From Lonicera japonica (lineage: Eukaryota > Streptophyta > Magnoliopsida > Dipsacales > Caprifoliaceae), in the NCBI GenBank assembly GCA_021464415.1, contig JAKCWG010000916.1, positions 1 through 64,000 on the forward strand: a DNA stretch of 64,000 nt, in the 5' to 3' direction. Below are positions 45,499 to 55,553 of the stretch, in pieces. Every line of letters begins with the position of its first letter. Positions within the stretch are counted from its first letter, which is position 1. A program made the translations under genes and the position numbers. The notes beneath the pieces were generated by a model. That model was not told the origin of the DNA, made no database searches, and saw only the letters and a list, made by a program, of their open reading frames with translations.

Positions 45499-47895
45499 TG
45501 TAACAACCCGCCTAATTAAGCAAGTGTTAACGGATGCTGTAACTAAATAACATCAATTAACAATATAATAAATGAAATGAACCAACGCAGGGCAAAGATA
45601 TCTAATAAAAATCCGGCATGAAGTACTCGTAAATACTGAAAAATAATCCATCCTATTTAACATCCAGCACTCAAGAAATCCAAATGACATACCAAAACCA
45701 AAAGAGGATACAACTAGAATATCATTAAAAGGTTCCAAAGTACTTGAATTAAATTTAGGATTACAACTCTCAAATAAAAGATAACACAATGACTAAAAAT
45801 CCATGGATGCATCAGAGAAGATTTTTACGATGAACTCGGACATGCTCCCCTACCTCTACCCAAGACACGGTGAGTACCTGAAAGGAAAATGAGGGAATGA
45901 GCCACAACTGGCCCAGTGGGAACTAACGGGAAAGGGAAAATGAAATGCAAGAACGTACTACTAATTGTTTATATATATATAAAACACAATTATTGCCTAC
46001 TAATAATGTCACCCAATAATCATCAATTTATTAAGAAAACCAATTATCGCATATCATTATAATCCAATTATGATCGATACATCACACTCTCAATCATAGC
46101 ACACACGTCCATCCACCTCCTCCTCCTCCTCGACCTAATACCGGTACTAGACGGAACACATGCTCACATACGCACCCCACCTCAAACCGTGGGCCTGTGC
46201 ACTGGTAACCAGGTTTAACGGCACCCCATCTTGCCCATGGGTCTGTGCAATATCAAAACTCAGGCATTTCTATACTGGTGCCAATTGGTTTCAACAATCA
46301 CAAACATATACGCGCAACACAAGTGTTATCAAAGATAGTTCCAAGCTTATCATAAAATTTATGGGGAAATAGAGTTATAGTATTAAAACTATGATCTCGC
46401 ATCTTTAATTACTATAGCCACGTATAACCATTAACTAATCTTGGTATAATCTAAAATCTCATATTTGAAGTCCAACATTTCATCATCATATTTCTAAAAA
46501 ATATTGAATTTTAATTCTAAAGTACAATTATACCATACAACATACCCATTCTATGCAAGAAAAATCTCATTTCCACAATTAGTTAGGCATGGTATGAGTT
46601 CAAAGTGATGCTCTCATTAGAATGACATAGAACCACCATTGTATGTCCAATGGAAGATTTTATAACACATATAGAATCGTTTTAAATTCTGGAAATTTAA
46701 TCAAACTTTGGAGTTAAGAGATTTTTAGACATACAAGGCTTAATTTCTAGCCATTTCGGTACTAAATTCCCTGATTTACCCGAAAATACAAACATGTATG
46801 ATGATTCACATTCATATATAGCAGTAATAGCATTATAAAAGATCATATGTAAGCTCAGATCTAAAAAGAAACAGTTTATTCTAACAGATGCAGAGAAAAA
46901 GGGGTGTTCTTGGTATCGAAATGGCTAAACTATCATTCTATCAATCCATACATCCAAGAAATGAAAGATGAAGGGAAGTCCCCACCTGAATAGCTAGAAG
47001 GACAGAGCTCAAATGACCTGAGTGGCTCAAGAAACCATCCAAAACAAGCATGCAAGACCATAAATGAGACAAGAACGCGAATAACCCCCAAAAACTGATG
47101 TTTTGGTTTGATTCTCCAAGATTTGAGCTATGAATCACCAAAATTTCATCAAGAGTGACACACTCTCTCTCTAGAAATGTACAAAGCTCTCTCACCCTCG
47201 AGAATGAGCTGAAATGGAGAAGGAGATGTCTTAAAAACGAGTCAATGCAGGTCAAAACATTAAAAACGAGGTTACAGAGTTACTGCTAGTAATTAATTTG
47301 GTCGTAACTCATTGCTCAGAACTCCGATCGGGATGATCTTTATATCAAAGGAAAGCTAATTCAAAGATATACAACTTTTCTGAAGGATGTTTCACCAAAT
47401 TCTGGACATATTAATACCAAAATTTGATCAAAGCCCGCGCTGTGCCGAAATGCAACATAAATCTAATAGTGCAGTTTTTTTTTGTTAATCGGCTGATTTC
47501 GAGCTCAGATTTCGCAAATGAGGAGTGTGAATTAGATTTTGGTCAAAACACAAAAGTTATAGGGGTATATGATGAAACTACGGTAGTTCACGGAGTAGGA
47601 TTTGGATAAAAATTGAAGAAGTTATGAGTGACTAAAGTTGACTGAAAATCAACCGATAACCAAAAATTTTAGGTTCAAAAAAAATGCTACTTTAATACTC
47701 GTTTCAATTCCGATAGTGATGAAACTTTCCAGAATATTCTTAAATATATAATAGGATACTATAGAAGCGATGAAGTAAATTTTTGGATCTCCCAAAAATT
47801 TTAAGAAAGTGTTCGAGCTTAAAATAATAAGGATTTGAGTGTTAAACTAAAAAAAATGAACTAAATCAAATGTAATTAAAACATGGGATGTTACA
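45499..47895 (-). mobile_element. Solo LTR I
   Basis: 2397 bp with plus-strand ends TGTAACAACCCG and GGGATGTTACA and perfect GTGAT on both sides (45494-45498 and 47896-47900). The shared LTR module appears inverted (GAGTACCTG...GGGAATGAGCC...CCAGTGGGAAC, about 45870-45930), giving minus orientation. No palindrome cluster was noticed. No coding sequence. Confidence 0.9.
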
Positions 47896-47900
47896 GTGAT

Positions 47901-48235
47901 GTTTCGAAGGTTTATTTCCAAGTCATCTCTTTTGTATCGTGCTGAAAAGAAAATTTCTTTAATTTATGTTAGTTTTTGAATTCATTTACCGTTTTAAGCG
48001 TAAACTATTCGTTTTAAATCGAAATTGACTAATTCCAAAGCCAAAAGTTTTTAAATTTGATTTTCTATCTTCTTAGGTATTTGTCTACTATTTTTCATGA
48101 TTTTCTCTTATTTGGAATGGAGGTTTTCTTTTCTTAAGGAAGGGAGACGAAGTACTAGTTTGGAACTCAAGCATTCTTTTGCCTCTTACTCATCCTATAG
48201 AATTTTGAAGATGAAATTCCTTAAGGAGGGGAGAT
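47901..48235 (+). other. 3' internal end and polypurine tract of a Tekay/Del-like element
   Basis: Ends TTTTGAAGATGAAATTCC and the purine tract TTAAGGAGGGGAGAT, directly before LTR J. This is the wording seen before the 3' LTR of element D. No coding sequence remains. Confidence 0.6.
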
Positions 48236-49434
48236 TGTAACACCCCGTTCCTAAATCTCAAGCTTATCGCATTCAAAAATTACGAGTAAGGCGATTTCGA
48301 GCTCCAAATAGTGAAATATTGTTCTAAAAGGAGCGACAGGGTTCGAAGACTTCCAATAAGTCATATTAGTGTATTTAAGCTTGTTAGAATAGCCTTAAGT
48401 TATTTCGGCTGATTCGAGTTGAAATCGGGATGTAAATTTCAAGTTTTCAATTTATCCGACTTTATGATTTTGGGCTAACTTAGAGGAAGCGTAACTCCTT
48501 TGTTCATTGTCCGATTGATTTTTCGTTTGCGTGGTACCCTAGATTTTTAGGCAATCTACTAGGTCAAAACTGAGCGCGAAAGGGTTAATCGCTATCAGTT
48601 GTTCATTCGGTAACACTAACGCGCTGAGTTCGTCAAATTTTTGGGAATTATCTGTCCAGAATTTGAGAACACTTTATTCTAGGAAGTTGTAGAGCTCTGA
48701 ATAAGCTTTCCATGGACATAAAGATCACCTCAATTGGACTTACAAGCGAGAATTTACAGCCGTCCAAAGTTTAGCGCTGCAAACCTCCTATGCGTGAACA
48801 GTACCCGCGAGAGTTTAAGCAGCAGATATATATACACACGTTCAGTTCTTCTTCATTTTTCACCACCTCCATTAGAGAGAGAAAGTGACGAAAGTGGAGA
48901 GGATTCTTGACGCCATCATCCACGCATCATCATCACGCTAAAGCAACACCAAATCATCACTATTCACCTTCTTCTCCAAGCTCCACCTCCATTGCTAGGG
49001 CTTTGAGCAAAAATTGGGGGTTTTGCGATTACATGACCGCAGCTCGATCTAGCGCACAATAGCTTGAGGATTCGGCATGTATAAGGTTGGAACAACTCTA
49101 CTAAACCTATTTTCTTACTTATTACTTGTTGTATCAAAGATTTACATGGCCAAATGGCATTTTTCTTAAGAAACCTTAGGTTTTGATGACTAGATGCGAT
49201 TGGGCTAGATTCGTTCCAAATTAATGATGTATAATGAGAAATTATTACCCCAATAACATTGTTTATCAATGACTTACATGATTGCATGTATATGTTGAGT
49301 TTTCTAACGAACCCACTTGGAGGCGAAGCGTGAATTTGGGAAATTGGAGGTTTTGGAAGATTTTGGCTTAATAAATGGTGAATTATAAGTTATAGGACCT
49401 AGATATATATACATTTGTACAATGAGATACTTTG

Positions 49435-50632
49435 TGTGAACACCCCAATCCACGACTCTCGTGCGAATACTGGTTTTCTCATAAAACGAGCATCTTGCAT
49501 TTTACCTTAAGTCATCATGCATATAGAAGACTGTTAGGAAAGACTCCAATTTCGGAACCGCCGGGAGTCTGATATGACCTTTGTTGCCTCTTCGCTTACT
49601 AGGACGGGGATCGATCTGCCCGGTCAGGTCGCGGGGTGCGGGGCAACGCCCCGTTAGAAATTTTGTTTTTTTTTTGGTATTTCTGTGCATTGTTAGAGAG
49701 CCAGCCGTAGCCCTCCAACCGTACGGTTGGCACCTAGCCGGAACCCTCAACCGTACGCCCCAACCGCAAGCCCTAGCCGCACCCCCTGCGGCTGGCTTCT
49801 TTTGGAGCGTTTTTTGGCAAGATTTTTCCTATAAATAGGACCCTTGGGCTCTCATTTGGAATCATCAACACTCAATAGTGTTTTTAGTAAGGAGGAACTC
49901 TGTCAAAATTATTAGAGAGAAAATTTTTATAGAGAAAGAATATTTTAGAGAAAGAAAGTTTTAGAGAGAGAAAATCCTAGAAAGAGAAAGTCTAGAGAGA
50001 GAAAGGAGCATTCAAGGCAAGGTTCTAATTTCTTCTCCAAGCACATCAGGTACGTTTTTCTACAACTCTTCTAAATTTCAATACTACATTTAAATATCGG
50101 TTTTAATACAGAAAGTTAGATAACTTGCAAAGAAGTTCACTTCTTTCAAAATAAATCCTTTCTAAATTTTACAAGAAAACCAAAATCTATTTTGACACGT
50201 TTTCAAAACAAAACAAAAACAGTTTCCAAAAGAAAGGAACTACTAGACTCTGATTTCATTCTATGAATGAATACGTAGGCGCTCGCAAAACTCGAGTCTG
50301 ATTTCAAAAATACCATTTTAAATCAAATTCACCTGAAAGGATTATTCTGAAAACAATTCAAACTACTTGCAAGATATCTAAAATAGGAATTAGATGCATG
50401 ATCCATTAAGAGATCGAAAGGGCGAATTGGGTGCCTAACACCTTCCCAATTCGTAACGTAGTTCCTGAACCCTAGCAAAGTATATTTTGAATCTCTAGTT
50501 TTAAACGTATGAAAGATAATTTGTTTTCGACTTGTCCTTCGTACAATCTTTTGTTTGTTTTCTCGTAAAACAAACTGGCGACTCTACAAAACAAGTTTTC
50601 ATTCAAAACGTAAACCGAGAGGACTTGTCACA
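49435..50632 (+). mobile_element. Solo LTR, Tat-like family F (copy 2)
   Basis: 1198 bp, TGTGAACACCCC to GACTTGTCACA, with perfect CTTTG on both sides (49430-49434 and 50633-50637). It matches 5388-6506 from end to end: CACGACTC, the CCGTACGG cluster, CTATAAATAGG, the AGAGAGAAAG leader and AACACCTTCCCAATTCGTAA. No coding sequence. Confidence 0.92.
49700..49838 (+). promoter_or_regulatory. CCGTACGG cluster and TATA of LTR F copy 2
   Basis: CCAACCGTACGGTTGG (49715-49730) is a perfect 16-base palindrome, identical to the one in front of the extra gene at 60896-60911. Related words AGCCGTAG, CAACCGTACG, AACCGCAAG and AGCCGCACCCCCTGCGGCT lie around it. The TATA CTATAAATAG is at 49829-49838. Confidence 0.7.
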
Positions 50633-50798
50633 CTTTGGCAGGGCCTTATGAGACATACTTACATTACGAACTTTTAGAGTAGGTCAGTACACTATGGTAT
50701 TGGTTTAGTATCTAGTGTGGGGCATGGTAGTTAGCTATGATGATATTGTAGTCCCATTACTCCCTAGTAATGTCATGAAAAGTACCTTAGAGGACTTG

Positions 50799-51626
50799 TG
50801 TAATACCCTGTACTTTAAATTATTTTAAATTGAATTATATTAGCTTATTTATACTCATGTGAATGATCGTTAGGTGATTCGGGTGCTTCGAATTAATTTT
50901 GGTTGGTAAATAAGAAATTTTGGTCTTTCGCGATTTGTTATTTCTAGCTATCTTTGAGCTATCGTAATTTCTTCTCTATTTATCGGAATGAGATTTTGTT
51001 CACATGGGTGTCTAGTATTTTTACCATTCTACAACTTTTGTGTTTTGACCAAATTCCAATTCACACTCCTCGTGGGTCAAAATAGGGCGCAAAGTAGGCC
51101 AATTGCAAAATTCTGATCATTCAGTAGCATTTCGGCAGAGCACTGTCTTCGGTGAATTTCTGGAAAAAATATATCCAGAATTTGGGAAACCTTCCCCTTA
51201 TAAAGTTTTAGATAATTGAAATACCTTTCTGTGAACATAAAGAACGCCTTAATCAGAGTTCCGAGCAAAAAGTTATGGCGAAAACAAAAACAGTGCTCCA
51301 GGGCCCAAAAATTAAAGCGTGGACCGGTATGGTGTTTTTGGCATATCGGTCCGGCACCAAAATTTTGGAAAAATTGACCCGCGCAGATTGGTATTTGGTA
51401 CTTTTCATACCGGTCTGCCAGTTAACTATTTCCACCGACTTAAGCTCGTTTTAAGGCCATTTTCACTCATTTTTCAACCCATTTTCGAGGCAACCTCCCA
51501 CACACCCCTAAGGGAGGCTCTAGAGGGTTCTAGAGAGAGAAAGAAAGAGATTTCTACGCATCTATCCGTCCGAATTGAAGATTCAAGCTTGATATCATCC
51601 AAACCACCTTTAAGGTACTATTCATC
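50799..51626 (+). mobile_element. Truncated LTR D' (family D)
   Basis: TGTAATACCCTGTACTTTAA matches the start of the D LTRs and stays colinear to about 51626 (CTATTCATC), where LTR K starts. Two ACCGGT hairpins are recognisable but mutated (51320-51420). The remaining two thirds of the LTR are missing. Confidence 0.82.
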
Positions 51627-52935
51627 TGAAAGAGATATGTCCTAGGACTATTCATAGATTATGATTTGTACTTGGATATTTTATGCTTATTGTTATTTAT
51701 AAAGTTTATTTATTATACTTTATATTCTCTTGTTAATAATATATATTAATACTAGTTCATCAAGTACGTGACTTGATTGTGGGATGCTAGTAATGTTATA
51801 ATAATATTATTTAGATGTCCCTAATCATATGTCAATAACCTAGGATCACATTGATATAATGATTAGAGTATGGGTCAGCTGATGATTATGTTCCACAAGT
51901 CATGGATATGGAAATATCAAGCTGAACATACTGATACTTGTTAGGGAACAAGGTATTGGACTGACCCGCTTTGGGGACACTGCGAGGAGTGTTACATATT
52001 GTCATCAGTGATGTTCCCCATTTGTGATATCGTATTATCCTTAGACCTGAGATCGCCATGGTTACCAACATAGGGATTAGCATGTCAGGCATTATCAAAT
52101 GTTGCTCTTGATCGAGTAATTATAAAGATGATGACCGAGCATACTATGAACTATGTAGAGGTATGTGGTTGATCAAGATGGGATTTGTCACTCTCATATA
52201 TTGAGAGAGATATCGTTGGACCCCTTGATAAGTGTAATTAATATTTGCATGGCCATGCACAAATGAGATGTCATTTGTTTTAGATTAATTATACTTAGAG
52301 ATCAAGAAATAAAGATTGAACTATACAAGAATGACACTTGCCTAGTCTTGTGTTCAATCTAGATATCGATTGACAAAAGGAGTTAATATTTGGAATATCT
52401 ATTTAAGGTTGTGTCGTTTTTGACCTTTATACCCTTTGGATAATAGTAATGTTTTACTAGAGACCGCTTACTGTTCGTATAATAAAATGGGCTTTTATTT
52501 ATACTGCCAAAGAGTGTAAAACCTACAGGGTCGCACACCAAAACGAGTTGGATCAAAACGAATTAAAACGGGCCAAGTTGGACTTGGGCCCAGTTCGTTT
52601 GTTGCTTAGGGTTCTCACTAGGGTTCTCTTATAAAAGGGAACCTTTATTCATCTTGGCCGTCAAGGAAACTCAGAGAGGCCAGAGAGAGAACCCTAGAAG
52701 GCGCTAGTACACCAAGCAAGGATCCCATCCCGTTCGTGTGTGCATACCGTAGAGGCGTCGTAATTTCTACGCTAAGGACGACAACAACAGAAGGATTCGA
52801 TCCATCCGGTTCGTTTTAGTAACATCAAATTACACATAAGGTATGTCTTCTATCGATTTTATTGAACAGCATAAATCCTAGGGTTTAAGATTAGTGCGTA
52901 AATTAATGTATGCGATGCATGATTACTGCCCTAAT
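51627..52935 (+). mobile_element. LTR K (same family as LTR N)
   Basis: Starts TGAAAGAGATATGTCCTAGG and matches LTR N inverted, to GATTACTGCCCTAATT near 52928. The expected last bases TACTAACA are replaced, and no matching 5-base flanks are found. The 3' tip was probably lost at the junction with the inverted-repeat unit that begins about 52936. Confidence 0.75.
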
Positions 52936-53391
52936 TCCCTTCAAGAATGTGATAAAATTATTCTTAACATGTGTCGGTAAAAAAAAGTTAACTACATGTG
53001 TTAGCAAAAGTTTAATTGTTGGCCATATTATTATAACTTTAATTGCGAAAATGGTTAAGTACATATGTTGGCAAGTAATTATTAAATCTATATGCATGCA
53101 ATGATGAATCGTTCTTCCTGAATAAAGTCTGGCAATATTCGTATCATGATGTACTGTGAAGAAAGTTTGGAAAAAATGAAAATTTTTGACGAAGGAGAGG
53201 AGCCAACAACAGGTCCCACCTACAGGGGGGAGCCGCATGGTTGGCAGGCAGCCGTATGATTGGTAACCAGCCGTGCGGTTGGCCTGTACCTTTTTGCTAT
53301 AAATAGAGCCTGAATTTGTCCTTTTTTCCTCATTGTGTTCAATATTCATTCTATCTTTCTAGCCTAAAATACTTCTTCTTTCTCTATCATC
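52936..53391 (+). promoter_or_regulatory. Promoter region of the plus-strand extra gene
   Basis: Homologous, inverted, to about 60767-61135. It begins with three degenerate repeats around GTTAACnACATGTGTTnGCAA (52964-53075). AT-rich sequence follows, then words AGCCGCATGGTTGG, AGCCGTATGATTGG and AGCCGTGCGGTTGG (53231-53282), and a TATA box CTATAAATAG at 53297-53306. The start codon is at 53392. No primer-binding site lies between the TATA and the gene. Confidence 0.6.
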
Positions 53392-54625
53392 ATGTCTACC
53401 TTTCGCACCAGTGCTGCTTTTTCCCTTTTGTCAGATTTTGTGTCTTTAGCTGAGGCTGATTGTGGCCTTAACTAGGGCGATATGAGCCATCTTCATCGTT
53501 GGTGTTCTCATGAGATCAATTGGTCTTTCCTCCTAGGTCTTGCTGAGTTTTGGGATCCAGAGGATCACTGTTTTCGTATCGGGCTAGATGAGCTGTGCCC
53601 GATGATTGAGGAGTTCACACTACTGATGCGTCAGGATGTTTCATGGCCATTGGCGTCCCTGCGAGACGTTAGGAGTCTTCGAGTTATGTTAGCCGAGTTG
53701 TTGGGTTTGAGGGAGAGTGAGTGCCAGCCTATGATAGTAGACGGGCGGCTTCATCTGCGTCGCCTGGCGGACTTTTTCATTCATCATGGTGATGATCCGG
53801 CTTATTATCCAGGTCGAACTTCTGCTTGTCTGATTTTTGCTTTTTCTCAGATACTTTTGGTTACCAGAGATGCTATTCTTGTAGACCCCCTGATTATCTG
53901 GGTCGTATATGAGGCTAGACGCGGCCATTTAGTGACTCCCATTTTGTTGGCAGAGACGCTAAATGGCTTGGATGCCTTAGTTCAGTCTCGGGTTGAGTAT
54001 TTTCGAGGTAGTCCTTATCTGCTATACATGTGGGTGACTGAGAGATTCCGATATCTGGAGCCCCATCTTCCCTGGGATTCTCGGAATTTCTTTCCTCGTC
54101 CTGATAATGCTTTGATTCATCACTTGTCATCATTTGATTGGGCCGTTCGTTTTTCCGAGTATTCCTCTTCGATTCATTGGGAGATCCCCTGGTGGCGTAT
54201 GAGGACAATGATTCTGAGCATGGGTGGGCAGAACTATCTTCGGTTTCGTGGTTTGAGAGAGACATCTTTTTATATACCTGGGCGGTTGACGAGATAGTTT
54301 GGCGTCCCCTTGAGTGTGCCCCTTCCATTGAGAGATTTCTCTGCAGTGGCTCTTCCCATTACCCCGAAGTTGGAGACTACTTTATGTGGTTTGTGGTCCA
54401 CCCGCTATACCCGACGATTTCATGGTGGAGAGGTTGGCATTACCCGGCAACTCGTTCTGATGTCGTGTTGCATATTTGGCGTCGTGTTCGTCAGACCATT
54501 GAGCATGAGCCGATGATGATGAGATGGATCCGGTTCGCGAATACACGGGTGACAGATGAGACGATTCTTGCTTCATATCATGCCCTGGAGCGAGAGAGGA
54601 TCTTGTATGCTGCGACTGATTGATA
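53392..54625 (+). pseudogene. Extra gene of a Tat-type element, PMD/aminotransferase-like (DUF7745-type), plus copy
   Basis: About 410 codons. Start MSTFRTSAAFSLL at 53392. A TAG at 53473 stands where the minus-strand copy has TGG (Trp). Then HLHRWCSHEINWSFL, EFWDPEDHCFRIG and DELCPMIEEFTLLM, which look like the plant retroelement proteins related to the plant mobile domain. The middle has YPGRTSACLIFAFSQILLV and VVYEARRGH. A second TAG follows GRLTR at about 54295, where the other copy has CAG, and frame changes follow. The end, DETILASYHALERERILYA, aligns with the minus copy. Function is unknown; related PMD genes act in silencing and in genome or meristem maintenance. It lies directly before gag of the same orientation but has its own TATA promoter. 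Confidence 0.7.
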
Positions 54626-54659
54626 GGTTACAAGGGGTATTCAAGGGGAAGGCCTGTCA

Positions 54660-55156
54660 CCAATGGAGACTTATCGAGGATACAAAGATCTATCCGAATT
54701 CAAGGAACAATTGCGAGCACTTACTCAAAAGGTAGCCAAGAGCTCAAATGATTTAACTCAAATACAAACCTACAACTTATACCCTGAAGCTTATTACCCG
54801 GTGGGTTCAAAATGCCTTCCATCCCGAAATTTACGGGAACTATGCCACCGGAACTCCATTTGAAATCCTATGTTAGATCAATGAGGATTTACGATATTGG
54901 CGAGGCTGAATTGGCCAATTCCTTTCACCTCACTCTTGCGGGGCCAGCCCAAAGTTGGTTTTTGAATTTTGAGAAATACCGTGTCAGATCATGGTCTGCT
55001 ATTGTCCAAGAATTTGTAACTCAATATAAGACTAATGAGGAGATTAAGGTTACAAGGAAACACCTGGAAATGGCCAAGCAAAAAGAAGGCGAGAGCATTA
55101 GCAAGTTTGTTACGAGTCCTCTTGATGGGTTAGGGTACATAGGAGATGATAGCTAA
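54660..55156 (+). pseudogene. gag: Truncated gag of the Tat element
   Basis: Starts in the coiled-coil part (FKEQLRALTQKVAKSSNDL), shifts frame near 54812-54863 and continues IPKFTGTMPPELHLKSYVRS, LAGPAQSWFLNFEKY, EFVTQYKTNEEIKVT and KQKEGESISKFVT. This is the capsid-like Retrotrans_gag region. Both the N-terminal segment present in the minus-strand relative and the zinc-knuckle and protease part are absent. The reading breaks off just before the Cassandra insertion. Confidence 0.88.
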
Positions 55157-55165
55157 ATGAAAAGC

Positions 55166-55548
55166 TGTAACGACCCGGTCGCACCTCAGTACGATATTGT
55201 CCGCTCTGGGTAGCGTCCTAGCCAGGCCTCAGCCACAGGACATCTACCCTCACGGCTTTGTTTTTGGGAGCTCACGACCAGCTTCCCAGGGGGTCACCCA
55301 TCCTGGGATTTCTCTGGTCCAAGCACGCTTAACTTCGGAGTTCTCATGGGATCCGAAGCCAGTGAGCTACCCAAAAGGCCTCGTACTTAATTAGCGACCA
55401 TATCTTACTTATATGGGTCTCCAAGGATCCCCCAACTTCCGGTGTGGGATGCCCCCTTTGAGCTACCATTCCTCCACACAAGGGAGTACTCATCGCTCGA
55501 GCTACCATTCCTCCACACAAGGGAGTACTCATCACTCAGGGCGTCACA
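55166..55548 (-). mobile_element. Cassandra TRIM solo LTR with 5S rRNA-derived block
   Basis: 383 bp, minus strand TGTGACGCCCTGAG to GGTCGTTACA, with perfect AAAGC on both sides (55161-55165 and 55549-55553). The 5S-derived core lies at about 55275-55360: minus strand GGATCCCATGAGAACTCCGA, AGTTAAGCGTGCTTGG, then AGGATGGGTGACCCCCTGGG. It preserves most of the RNA polymerase III internal promoter. A 40-bp direct duplication (GAGCTACCATTCCTCCACAC...) lies at about 55460-55540. The insertion is in a dead gag-pol. Confidence 0.93.
55280..55360 (-). ncRNA. 5S rRNA-derived segment in the Cassandra LTR
   Basis: Matches the middle and 3' half of plant 5S rRNA, including the A-box/C-box area around AGTTAAGCGTGCTTGG and GGATGGGTGACC. 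It is part of a mobile element and not a cellular 5S gene, because both ends of 5S rRNA are missing. Confidence 0.85.
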
Positions 55549-55553
55549 AAAGC

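Larger units (their letters stand above)
48236..50798 (+). mobile_element. Tekay/Del-like 3' LTR J, interrupted by LTR F copy 2
   Basis: Begins TGTAACACCCCGTTCC after the polypurine tract. A TATA-like AGATATATATACAC (about 48823-48836) is followed by an AGAGAGAGAAAG leader. It is broken at 49435-50632 by a solo LTR, resumes at 50638 and is cut off at 50799 by LTR D'. The true 3' end is not seen. Confidence 0.65.

Noticed and set aside
55280..55360. Cellular 5S rRNA gene
   Set aside because: Only the middle part of 5S is present, inside an LTR with TG...CA ends and an AAAGC duplication: Cassandra.
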